From the NCBI GenBank assembly GCA_035294325.1, contig DATGLE010000072.1, forward strand, positions 1 to 14,101: a stretch of DNA of 14,101 nt. The letters run 5' to 3'. The notes below the pieces were generated by a model. That model did no database searches and was not told the origin of the DNA. It saw only the letters and a list, made by a program, of their open reading frames with translations. The stretch's first letter is position 1, and every line of letters starts with the position of its first letter. Origin of the DNA: DATGLE01 sp035294325 (GTDB lineage: Bacteria; Chloroflexota; Ktedonobacteria; Ktedonobacterales; Ktedonobacteraceae). Shown here piece after piece: positions 7,250 to 14,101 of the stretch. A program made the position numbers and the translations under genes.

Positions 7250-7278
7250 TTGCAGAGACAGAGGTTTCTCTGTATACT
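7250..7278 (+). promoter_or_regulatory. Strong putative promoter of the MFS gene with overlapping inverted repeat
   Basis: -35 TTGCAG (7250-7255), 17-bp spacer, -10 TATACT (7273-7278): 4/6 and 5/6 consensus matches with ideal spacing. Transcription would begin near 7285, giving a leader of about 118 bases. CAGAGA (7253-7258) and TCTCTG (7267-7272) form an inverted repeat that covers the -35 edge and the spacer, a typical place for a repressor operator. Confidence 0.6.
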
Positions 7279-7305
7279 TACTGCTAAGATATTTTAATGC
7301 CACAA

Positions 7306-7369
7306 AGGGGCACCTGCCCCTGCGGCCTTGATTGTTACTCTCGTGCACTTTCTTGAAGAGTTCTTCAAG
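7306..7369 (+). promoter_or_regulatory. Two short palindromes in the MFS leader
   Basis: AGGGGCA-CC-TGCCCCT (7306-7321) and CTTGAAGA-GT-TCTTCAAG (7352-7369) are perfect palindromes with 2-nt centres. Both lie in the predicted leader between the promoter and the ribosome-binding site (GGAGG 7391-7395). Two-base centres are too tight for RNA hairpins without losing a pair, so dimeric-protein operators are at least as likely as RNA stems. Function unknown. Confidence 0.4.
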
Positions 7370-7402
7370 GGGTGATGTCGTTCTCTGAGAGGAGGCGTTT
7401 TC

Positions 7403-8668
7403 ATGAGCAGTCCATCGACCGCAGTCCCTTCACTTCCCAACCGCTGGGTTCTTGCCATCGCTGCATTTTGTATGCAGCTAGCACTCGGCTCCGTCTACGC
7501 ATGGAGCACATTCCTTCTTCCGGTCATGAACCTCTATCATGCAGCCAGGCCGGCGGCGAACCTCACCTTCAGCCTGGTCCTGGTTGCGCTGGGGATCACA
7601 GCCGGATTCGGCGGCTATTTTAATAACCGCTTCGGGCCGCGTGTCGTCGCCACCGCTGGCGGCCTCCTCTATGGCCTGGGGGTGATCCTGGCGGCATTTA
7701 CTGCCGGCAATCTATTTCTCCTCTACCTCACCTTTGGTATTATCGGCGGTATTGGCGTGGGCCTGGGCTATATCGTGGCCCTGGCAATGCTCATCAAGTG
7801 GTTCCCTGACCGTCGCGGTTTTATTACCGGCCTGGCCGTTGCCGGCTTCGGCGGTGGCGCGGTCATCACAGGACCAGTCGCGGCCAGCCTGATCAAGTCC
7901 GTCGGCGTCAGCAATACCTTCCTCTATCTCGGCATCGCCTATCTTATTGTGATCGTCGTGGCGGCGCAGTTTTTCCGCACGGCCCCGCCGGACTATGCAC
8001 CCGCCGGCTGGACGCCGAGCGCAAGGCAACAGGAGATCCGCACGACGCGAGAGTACACGCTGCCGGAAGCCCTGCGAGCCGTGAGATGGTATGTCTTATG
8101 GTTTATCCTCGCCCTGAACGTAACCGCAGGCGCGGCCCTGATTTCGGTAGCCTCGCCCCTGGCCCAGAAGTTCGCCGGCGTGGATGCGATCACCGCTGCG
8201 ACCATCGTCATCGTCATTGGTGTCTTCAATGCGACGGGACGCCTGTTCTGGGGCTGGCTATCGGATGGTATCGGGCGTCCCTTTGCCTTCCTGAGCATGT
8301 TCGTGATCCAGATCGTCGTCTTTGTGCTCCTGGCAATCACCAGAAACTTTGGTCTTCTGCTCGTCCTGGCCGCTATCGTTGGATTGTGCTACGGCGGTGG
8401 CTTCGGCACGATGCCCGCTTTTGCCGCCGACTTCTTCGGTCCCAGGAACGCTGGCACGATCTATGGCGCCATGCTTACAGCCTGGAGCGCCGGTGGCATT
8501 GTCGGCCCGATCCTGATTACCAGCTTCGGGACTACCAAAGCCCCCGATTATGTGACGCCGCTCTTCATCATTGCCGCTATCATGGTGGTAAGCTGCGCCC
8601 TGCCGCTGGTTGCCCGCATGCTGATGCGCCGCCGCGCAGTGGAGGTTACAGCTGCCTCCGGCTCCTGA
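7403..8668 (+). CDS. MFS transporter of the oxalate/formate antiporter (OFA) family
   Basis: A 421-residue, 12-helix inner-membrane carrier for a small carboxylate. OFA signs are the first-helix phrase LALGSVYAWSTFLLPV, the glycine-rich helices FGIIGGIGVGLGYIVALAM and AVAGFGGGAVITGP, the WFPDRRG loop between helices 4 and 5, and PPDYAPAGW before the central loop. Length matches the family (about 400-430). The start has GGAGG 7 bases upstream. The adjacent formate dehydrogenase on the same strand makes formate or oxalate plausible substrates. However, TM11 (about 350-372, TIYGAMLTAWSAGGIVGP) has no lysine, whereas OxlT needs Lys355 in TM11, so classical oxalate:formate exchange is doubtful. 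Pyruvate, as suggested for some relatives, or formate alone are alternatives. Expression likely starts at the 7250-7278 promoter. Confidence 0.85.
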   Translation: MSSPSTAVPSLPNRWVLAIAAFCMQLALGSVYAWSTFLLPVMNLYHAARPAANLTFSLVLVALGITAGFGGYFNNRFGPRVVATAGGLLYGLGVILAAFTAGNLFLLYLTFGIIGGIGVGLGYIVALAMLIKWFPDRRGFITGLAVAGFGGGAVITGPVAASLIKSVGVSNTFLYLGIAYLIVIVVAAQFFRTAPPDYAPAGWTPSARQQEIRTTREYTLPEALRAVRWYVLWFILALNVTAGAALISVASPLAQKFAGVDAITAATIVIVIGVFNATGRLFWGWLSDGIGRPFAFLSMFVIQIVVFVLLAITRNFGLLLVLAAIVGLCYGGGFGTMPAFAADFFGPRNAGTIYGAMLTAWSAGGIVGPILITSFGTTKAPDYVTPLFIIAAIMVVSCALPLVARMLMRRRAVEVTAASGS

Positions 8669-8674
8669 CCACAG

Positions 8675-8754
8675 CTCACGCCTGCGGCGTTCGCTGGATG
8701 TATAGTGTGTCGTGGGCAGGCCCTTCGCGCCTGCCCACGACACACTATACATCC
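8675..8754. repeat. Head-plus-palindrome element, copy 2 (28-bp hairpin)
   Basis: The head (8675-8695) differs from the copy at 6965-6985 at two of 21 positions. The palindrome follows with arms 8696-8723 and 8727-8754, one C-C mismatch and loop TTC; its AT start is 2 nt past the head, as in copy 1. The tail CCCTGGCGCGACTGC resembles the copy 1 tail. It begins 7 bases after the MFS stop codon, where it could also end or stabilise the MFS transcript. Confidence 0.8.
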
Positions 8755-8832
8755 CTGGCGCGACTGCGCCGCACGAATGCTCCGCGTTCTCCCCTCCCAC
8801 GCCACGGGTTGGTAAGGTAAAGCCGCACCGAG

Positions 8833-8914
8833 ATCGAGTGTGTCGTGTGGGAACATGCGCTTCGCGCATGTTCCCACACGACACACTCGATACAGCGAGC
8901 GCCGCAGGCGCGAG
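8833..8914. repeat. Head-plus-palindrome element, copy 3, inverted (28-bp perfect hairpin)
   Basis: Perfect arms 8833-8860 and 8864-8891 with loop TTC are followed after 2 nt (AC) by the reverse complement of the 21-nt head (8894-8914), identical at all 21 positions to the head at 6965-6985. On the minus strand the order head, 2 nt, palindrome, CGGTGCGGCT-like tail is the same as in the other copies. The arm shares GTGTGTCGTG with copy 2 but is otherwise different. It lies about 125 bases upstream of the FDH gene. Confidence 0.8.
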
Positions 8915-8946
8915 CACACGAGGGCACCGGAAGCCAGGCACTCCTA

Positions 8947-8975
8947 TTAGAACTGTGATACAATAGGACTATACG
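8947..8975 (+). promoter_or_regulatory. Weak candidate promoter for the FDH operon
   Basis: TTAGAA (8947-8952), 17 bp, TATACG (8970-8975) is the best-spaced pair in the AT-richer stretch upstream of the FDH gene. A better -10 alone, TACAAT (8959-8964), has no matching -35. Neither is strong, so the operon may need an activator or an alternative sigma factor. I see no clear FNR-type site. Confidence 0.2.
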
Positions 8976-9039
8976 CGTGACATTATCTATTTTGAACAAG
9001 ATGCGGGTATCCACCACCTGCAAAACGAGGGGATTTCCT

Positions 9040-12000
9040 ATGCAAGATGTCACATCACTGCCTGCACCCGTGCAGAACCTTGTAGAAGAGGTCATGCAAG
9101 TCGGCTCCTCCCCGGAGCCATTCAGCCAGGAGAGCCTCGAAAAAGCGCCCCGCATTCGCGACGCGAAAGTCGTACACAGTGTCTGCCCCTACTGCGCCGT
9201 TGGCTGCGGCCTGAACGTCTATGTGAAAGATGGCAGGGTCATCGATATCGAAGGCAACCCCGAAAGTCCTATCAATCACGGCACGCTCTGTCCAAAGGGC
9301 GCCGCCACCTTCCAGTACACGGTCAACCCAAGCCGTCTGACGCAGGTCCTCTATCGCGCCCCCTACAGCGACCACTGGGAGGTCAAATCGCTCGATTGGG
9401 CAATGGAGCAGATCGCCCAGCGCGTGAAGAAGACGCGCGACGAGACTTTCGTGGAGCGGCTGCCCGACGGGCGCGAGGTCAACCATACCCTGGGCATCGC
9501 CTCCCTGGGCGGCGCCACGCTCGACGTTGAAGAAAATTATTTGATGAAGAAGCTGCTCACCGGCGGCTTAGGCATTGTCTCGATTGAAAACCAGGCCCGT
9601 ATATGACACAGCTCGACGGTACCCGGTCTGGGTACATCATTCGGACGCGGCGGAGCTACGACGTTTCCGCAAGACCTGGTGCATAGCGATGCAATCCTGA
9701 TTATGGGCAGCAACATGGCCGAGGCCCATCCCGTCGCTTTTGCCAACGTAGTGAAGGCGAAAGAACTGGGCGCGAAGATCATACACGTCGATCCGCATTT
9801 CTCGCGCACATCGGCGCTGGCGAATCTCTACGTGCCCACGCGCGCCGGCAGCGATATCGTCTTCCTGGGTGCGATCATCCGCTACCTGCTGGAGAACAAC
9901 GCCTATTTCCACGACTATGTGGTGCATTACACCAACGCACCTATGCTCGTGCGTGAGGATTACAAGGATACCGAAGACCTCGACGGCCTCTTCTCCGGCT
10001 TCGATCCGGATACAGGGACCTACGCCGACCAGAGCAGTTGGGACTACCAGCGCGATCAGTATGGCAAGCCGCTGACCGATCCAACGCTGCAAGATCCGCA
10101 CTGCGTCTTCCAGATCATGCGCCGCCACTTCGCGCGCTACACGCCGGAGATGGTCGAGCAGGTCTGCGGCGTCCCGCGCGAGCAATGGATGCAGGTCGTG
10201 CAAACACTGGTCGAGAATTCCGGGCGCGAACGGACCTCGGCGGTCTGCTACGCCGTCGGCTGGACACAGCAATCGAAGGGCGTGCAGATCATTCGCAGCG
10301 CGGCCATTATGCAACTCCTGCTGGGCAACATGGGACGCCCCGGCGGCGGCATTATGGCGCTGCGCGGGCATGCCTCGATCCAGGGATCAACCGACGTGCC
10401 GACGCTCTACGACCTGCTGGCCGGCTATATGCCACAACCCGCTGCCATGCTCTCACCCCGGCCCGATATCGTGGACCCCACGGCGGAGACCACCGCGAGC
10501 AACGGAGCCGCCAGACGTGTCAGTGCGCCTTCGCAGCAGACGCTCGAAGAATATATCGCCACCTCGGGGATGAAGACAGGCTGGTGGTCGCATTTCCGTG
10601 AATACATTATCAGCCTGCTCAAAGCCTGGTACGGCGAGGCGATCCATGAGGAGGGGAGCGACTCCGGCTACCGCTGGATCCCAAAAATTACCGGCGACCA
10701 TTCCCACCTGGCGACGACCTACGCCATACTGGAAGGCAAGGTCAAGGGCTACTTCCTCTTCGGGCAGAACCCTTCGGCGGGCAGCACCGATTCGCGGATG
10801 CAGCGCCGCGCGCTGGAGCAGCTTGATTGGATGGTGGTTCGCGATCTCTACGAGGTCGAGTCAGCAGTCTTCTGGTACAAGGGGACGGAGCCGATTGATC
10901 CCAGCAAGATCAAGACGGAGGTCTTCCTGCTGCCGGCCGCCGCTTCGACGGAGAAGGAGGGCAGCTTCACCAACACGCAGCGCATGCTGCAATGGCGCGA
11001 TAAAGCTGTCGATCCGCCCGGCGACGCGCGCTCGGACCTCTGGTTCGTCTATCACCTCGGCAAACGGCTCAAGGCACTCTACGCCGATAGCAAGGAGGCG
11101 AAAGATCGCCCCATCCAGGCGCTGACCTGGGATTACGACATGGAGCACCCGGAACCCGGCTCGCGCATCCTCGATGAACCCGACGCCCTGCTGGTGCTCA
11201 AAGAGATTAATGGCTACTATGTCTATGAGACAAACGGGGATCAGAAGCGAACCTGCACGCTGCGCGAAGCGCAGCATGTGCCGGGCTTCGCGGCGCTCAA
11301 AGCCGACGGCAGTACCGCCTGTGGGTCCTGGATCTACAGCGGTGTCTACCCGGAGCCGGGCAACAACCGCGCGGCCTCGCGTATCCCCGACTCCAACGGC
11401 TATACGTTCCTGCAATGGGGCTTCGCCTGGCCCTCCAACCGGCGCATCCTCTACAACCGTGCATCGGCGGATCCGCAGGGCCGCCCCTGGTCGGAACGCA
11501 AGAAGTATATCTGGTGGGACGCGGAAAAGAAAGAGTGGACGGGCTACGACGTTCCCGATTTCCCGTTGAACAAGGCTCCCGACTATACGCCGCCACCCGA
11601 CGCGACGGGCATGGACGCTATTGCGGGCAGCGATCCCTTCATTATGAAGCCGGATGGCCGGGGCTGGCTCTTCGCGCCAAAGGGGATGAAGGATGGGCCG
11701 CTGCCAGCGCACTACGAGCCAGCGGAGTCGCCCGTACATAACGCGCTCTACAAGCAGCAGAGCAATCCGGCCGCGATCTACTTCAAGGATCGGCAGTTCA
11801 ATCGTCTCGCACCCGTTGGGGATGAGAACTATCCTATCGTCGTCACCACTTACCGCCTGACGGAGCATCACGTCAGCGGTCCGATGACGCGCTGGATGCC
11901 CTGGCTCAACGCGCTGCAACCCTCGCTCTTCGCTGAAATCAGCCCCGAGCTGGCTGCCGAGCGCAACATCAAGCACGGCGATTGGATGGTCATCAGCACG

Positions 12001-12234
12001 CCGCGCGGCGAGATCGAGGCGCGGGCGATGGTTACGCATCGTATGCGGCCCCTGCGCGTCGCCGGGCGGCTCGTCCACCAGATCGGACTCCCGTTCCACT
12101 GGGGCTTCCAGGGGAAGGTCACGGGCAGTATTACCAACGATCTTGCACACATGGTGCTGGAACCGAACGTCAGTATTGAAGAGGCGAAGGCGTTCACCTG
12201 CAATGTACGCCCCGGACGCCTCCCTGTAAAATAA
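9040..12234 (+). CDS. fdnG: Formate dehydrogenase catalytic subunit, selenocysteine-containing (FdnG/FdhA type)
   Basis: A 1064-residue molybdenum or tungsten bis-MGD enzyme that oxidises formate to CO2. It is read through TGA 9604-9606 as selenocysteine 189. The context NQARI-U-H matches the Sec site of FdnG-type enzymes, and the same frame continues with GLGTSFGRGGAT and IMGSNMAEAHP, so this is neither a frameshift nor a pseudogene. A [4Fe-4S] site is formed by C49, C52, C56 and C84 (VCPYCAVGCG ... LCPKG). His190 beside Sec is the usual catalytic partner. The C-terminal molybdopterin dinucleotide-binding domain ends with NDLAHMVLEPNVSIEEAKAF. Start: ATG 9040 has GAGGGG 7-8 bases upstream; the longer in-frame GTG at 8977 lacks this. 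No twin-arginine signal is present from either start, unlike E. coli FdnG/FdoG, so the subunit should stay in the cytoplasm. Length fits the family (about 1015 in E. coli). The cell must carry selA, selB, selC and selD elsewhere. Confidence 0.95.
9604..9635 (+). promoter_or_regulatory. Selenocysteine UGA codon and bacterial SECIS hairpin
   Basis: The in-frame TGA (9604-9606) is followed by a stem GTACCC (9619-9624) with GGGTAC (9630-9635) closing the 5-nt loop GGTCT (9625-9629). The E. coli fdhF SECIS, as I recall it, presents the same GGUCU apical sequence with 18 nt between the UGA and GGUCU; here the interval 9607-9624 is also exactly 18 nt. This is the SelB-binding element that directs Sec insertion. 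Confidence 0.92.
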
Positions 12235-12238
12235 TGCA

Positions 12239-12265
12239 GGAGCGACCATTGTGGTCGCCCGCTCC
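12239..12265 (+). repeat. Hairpin just past the FDH alpha stop
   Basis: GGAG-CGACCA (12239-12248), loop TTG, TGGTCG (12252-12257), a CCCG bulge, then CTCC (12262-12265): 10 bp in all. No U tract follows, so it is more likely an intercistronic processing or stability hairpin, or a dispersed repeat, than a terminator. Confidence 0.5.
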
Positions 12266-12285
12266 TAAAATGCGACGAGATTTCC

Positions 12286-12368
12286 CTCGGTAGAGGCCGG
12301 ATTCATTCGCCCGTCGAATGGCGTGAATCGGCTCCTCAGACGGGTAGATCAATCCGGCCCCTACCGAG
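12286..12368 (+). promoter_or_regulatory. Candidate structured RNA element between FDH alpha and beta genes
   Basis: The closing stem pairs CTCGGTAG (12286-12293) with CTACCGAG (12361-12368) and, after one A-C mismatch, GGCCGGATT (12295-12303) with AATCCGGCC (12351-12359): 17 bp. Inside is CATTCG-CCCGT-CGAATG (12304-12320). Its loop CCCGT is exactly complementary to ACGGG (12340-12344), which allows a pseudoknot. A rival fold pairs GATTCA (12300-12305) with TGAATC (12324-12329) and flanking GCC/GGC and GAG/CTC; it cannot coexist with the closing stem. CTCCT (12332-12336) is complementary to the beta-gene Shine-Dalgarno AGGAG (12372-12376). This layout suggests translational control of the beta subunit. 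Folding was done by eye only; it could instead be a dispersed repeat. Confidence 0.5.
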
Positions 12369-12383
12369 ATAAGGAGTGACAGT

Positions 12384-13337
12384 ATGGCGGCTGTACAATC
12401 CGATTCATCCCAGGCGTCACTATTAGATACCCTCACCGGCGCGCTCCTGCCCTTGCGCAAGGAGGTGCCGCCCCCAAAGCAGGCGGCGATGGGCTTCTTT
12501 ACCGATACCAGTCTCTGCATCGGGTGCAAAGCCTGCGAGATCGCCTGCAAGCAATGGAACCAGCTTCCGGCCACCCCGCCCTCATGGAGCGGCACCAGCT
12601 ACGACAATACGCAGCAGCTTGGCGCCACCACCTGGCGGCATGTGCAGTTCATCGAGCAGATCGGGCGCCGCTCCGCACCCGACCTGCCGCTTCTCTCCGG
12701 GCAGAACGCCGGGCAGAGCAATGGCGAGGTCTCCGCCGTCGCGGTGGGGACCGCGCTGCCATTCTTTAATACTGACCGCTGGCTGATGGAGAGCGATGTC
12801 TGCAAGCACTGCGTGAACGCGCCCTGCCAGGAGGCGTGTCCCACCGGAGCCATTATTCACACCGAGTTCGACACGGTATACGTGCAGCAGGATATTTGCA
12901 ACGGCTGCGGCTACTGTGTCGTCGCCTGCCCCTTCGGCGTGATCGCCCGCGATGAAGAGGGGGATCGCCTGGCGCACAAATGCACGCTCTGCTATGATCG
13001 CCTGAAGGATGGGCTGGAGCCGGCCTGCGCAAAGGCGTGCCCCACCGACTCGATCACCTTCGGCGAAGTCGAGCAGCTTAAGCGACAGGCGCGCGAACGG
13101 CTCGGCCTGCTGCACGAACGCGGCGTAAGCGAGGCGCGGCTCTACGGCGTGGACGACGATATCCTCGATGGTGGGCTGAACTCCTTCTTCCTGCTCTTAG
13201 ACGAGCCGGAGGTATACAACCTGCCGGGCGATCCGCCACGGCCCGCCAACCACGTCGCCCCCGCTTCGCTGTGGACCATTGCCGCCGCGACGGTGCTGGG
13301 CCTGGCCGGCATGCTCTTCTTCGGCGGGCGAGAATGA
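12384..13337 (+). CDS. fdnH: Formate dehydrogenase iron-sulfur (beta) subunit with C-terminal membrane anchor
   Basis: A 317-residue electron-transfer subunit carrying electrons from the alpha subunit to the membrane subunit through four [4Fe-4S] clusters. Cys groups: C45, C48, C51 and C55 in CIGCKACEIACKQW; then VCKHCVNAPCQEACPTGAI; then ICNGCGYCVVACPFGV; then KCTLCYDRLKDGLEPACAKACPTDSI. One hydrophobic helix near the C-terminus (about 292-314, LWTIAAATVLGLAGMLFF) matches the anchoring helix of FdnH/FdoH. The N-terminus carries about 34 extra residues before the ferredoxin-like start MGFFTDTSLC. The ATG at 12384 has AAGGAG 7 bases upstream, right after the structured element at 12286-12368. 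E. coli FdnH is somewhat shorter. The assignment is firm for an FDH-type beta subunit; DMSO-reductase-type beta subunits would lack this anchor. Confidence 0.93.
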   Translation: MAAVQSDSSQASLLDTLTGALLPLRKEVPPPKQAAMGFFTDTSLCIGCKACEIACKQWNQLPATPPSWSGTSYDNTQQLGATTWRHVQFIEQIGRRSAPDLPLLSGQNAGQSNGEVSAVAVGTALPFFNTDRWLMESDVCKHCVNAPCQEACPTGAIIHTEFDTVYVQQDICNGCGYCVVACPFGVIARDEEGDRLAHKCTLCYDRLKDGLEPACAKACPTDSITFGEVEQLKRQARERLGLLHERGVSEARLYGVDDDILDGGLNSFFLLLDEPEVYNLPGDPPRPANHVAPASLWTIAAATVLGLAGMLFFGGRE

Positions 13338-13344
13338 AAGCGTA

Positions 13345-13411
13345 TAGCGATCACATCCGACCATACCATCCCTCGCGCCGCGAGGGATGGTATGGTCGGA
13401 TGTGATCGCTA
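13345..13411. repeat. Perfect 32-33-bp inverted repeat inside the FDH operon
   Basis: Arms 13345-13377 and 13379-13411 are exact complements; with a realistic 3-nt loop (GCC, 13377-13379) the stem is 32 bp. It begins 7 bases past the beta-subunit stop and ends 40 bases before the nrfD-like start. It lacks the 21-nt head of the other elements. In the transcript it could reduce or tune membrane-subunit expression relative to the alpha and beta subunits. Confidence 0.85.
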
Positions 13412-13451
13412 CAAAGTTCATCATTGGAATAAATCGGGGAGGCAGAATGTT

Positions 13452-14101
13452 ATGGAATACAATAGATCTACAGCAACACGCCTGCTCGCGGCCGTCACTT
13501 CGCGCATTGCTCCGCTGTGGGGCGCCATCGCTCGCCTCTCGGCGGGCGAGGAGGTTGTCGAGCGCATGGCCGAACTGACCACCGGCTACAAGCCAGATCC
13601 CACGCGCGAGCAGCAGGAACCAACCTATTACGACTACCCCGTGCTGAAACAACCGGTCTGGCGCTGGGAGATTGTCTGGTATTTCTTTCTTGGCGGCCTG
13701 GCGGCGGGCTGTTACGTCATCGCCAGTATAGCTTCAATCTTCGGCTCCAAAGAGGATCGCGCCGTGGCACGCACCGGTCACTATCTCTCGCTGCTTGCGC
13801 TCCTGCCCTGTCCACTGCTGCTGATTAAAGATCTGGGACGGCCAGAGCGCTTCCTGAACATGCTGCGCATCTTCAAGGTTAAATCGCCGATGTCGATGGG
13901 CGTGTGGGGCCTCGTGACCTTCTCGTTCTTTAGCGGCACGGCGGCGGTGATTCAGGCCGGGAGGGATGGCCTGCTGGGCAGGTGGTGGGGCGCGAAGCTG
14001 CTGGCCGCACTGCCGCAGAAGCTGCTGGAGGCGCCAGGCATGCTCTCCGGCATGTTTCTTGGCGGCTACACCGGTGTGCTGCTGACGGCGACGAGCGTGC
14101 C
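13452..14101 (+). CDS. nrfD: NrfD/PsrC-family membrane subunit of the FDH complex (3' end outside window)
   Basis: The first 216 residues of a polytopic membrane protein that should pass electrons from the beta subunit to quinone. A cytoplasmic N-terminal stretch of about 70 residues is followed by predicted helices near 73-96, 107-126, 148-169 and 200 onward. The phrase LLIKDLGRPERFLNMLRIFKVKSPMS (about 123-148, quoted here in part: KDLGRPERF and KSPMSMGVW) is the NrfD-family signature around the quinone site. The reading frame is open to the window end, so the gene is partial. ATG 13452 has GGGGAGG 9 bases upstream; an ATG at 13447 in another frame stops early and is not used. NrfD proteins carry no heme, unlike the cytochrome b556 subunit FdnI of E. 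coli, so this FDH uses a different membrane module. Confidence 0.88.
   Translation, partial: MEYNRSTATRLLAAVTSRIAPLWGAIARLSAGEEVVERMAELTTGYKPDPTREQQEPTYYDYPVLKQPVWRWEIVWYFFLGGLAAGCYVIASIASIFGSKEDRAVARTGHYLSLLALLPCPLLLIKDLGRPERFLNMLRIFKVKSPMSMGVWGLVTFSFFSGTAAVIQAGRDGLLGRWWGAKLLAALPQKLLEAPGMLSGMFLGGYTGVLLTATSV

Noticed and set aside
8977..9039. Earlier GTG start for the FDH alpha subunit giving 21 extra residues
   Set aside because: It lacks a ribosome-binding site, the extra residues are not a signal peptide, and ATG 9040 has a good GAGGGG at correct spacing.
9604..9606. FDH gene split by a stop codon, as a pseudogene or two genes
   Set aside because: The frame is unchanged across the TGA, the context is the known Sec site, and a SECIS with correct loop and spacing follows.
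10861..12249. Long antisense ORF (462 codons) opposite the FDH alpha gene
   Set aside because: It lies wholly over strongly conserved coding sequence on the other strand; its protein is Arg-rich and without motifs, as expected of a high-GC shadow frame.
12286..12368. tRNA-like gene between the FDH subunits
   Set aside because: Length is close but there is no T-loop GGTTCGA-type sequence, no anticodon arm in the right place and no CCA-end geometry.

Overview
The window looks like a GC-rich, monoderm soil or thermophile-type bacterium, most likely Chloroflexota and perhaps Ktedonobacteria. This is an inference from gene content: a mersacidin-type lanthipeptide leader, a short HlyD-like adaptor without the long periplasmic hairpin, a formate dehydrogenase (FDH) with an NrfD-type membrane subunit, and intergenic gaps filled with long near-perfect hairpins. 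No marker gene settles the taxonomy.

Left third (1-4260), all real genes on the minus strand: a RiPP (ribosomally made, modified peptide) export cluster. In transcription order it holds a short HlyD-like membrane-fusion protein (4053-3505), a C39-peptidase/ABC exporter of the LanT type (3181-824), a weak 63-aa ORF (807-616) and a mersacidin-family precursor (368-105) with a double-glycine leader and a His/Gly-rich core. No lanthionine synthetase lies in the window. The gaps hold hairpin repeats.

Middle (4261-6704, minus): ftsH and thpR form a translationally coupled pair with a 4-base overlap. A good sigma70-like promoter lies about 105 bases upstream of ftsH.

The divergent gap (6705-7402) holds the ftsH promoter, two long hairpins, a near-consensus promoter for the next gene and three short palindromes.

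Right half (7403-14101, plus): an MFS carrier of the oxalate/formate antiporter (OFA) family, then a three-gene FDH locus. The locus comprises a selenocysteine-containing catalytic subunit read through TGA 9604-9606 with a textbook SECIS hairpin, a four-cluster iron-sulfur subunit with a C-terminal membrane anchor, and an NrfD/PsrC-type quinone-site subunit cut by the window end. The likely job is uptake or exchange of a small carboxylate, oxidation of formate, and delivery of electrons to the quinone pool. The catalytic subunit has no Tat signal, so the active site probably faces the cytoplasm.

The two most novel signals are non-coding. First, the gap between the FDH alpha and beta genes holds a compact RNA-like structure (12286-12368) with a 17-bp closing stem, a possible pseudoknot, a competing alternative hairpin and an anti-Shine-Dalgarno stretch next to the beta-gene start. 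Second, three intergenic elements combine a conserved 21-nt head with a palindrome of different sequence but identical architecture (27-28 bp arms, 3-nt loop) placed exactly 2 nt away.
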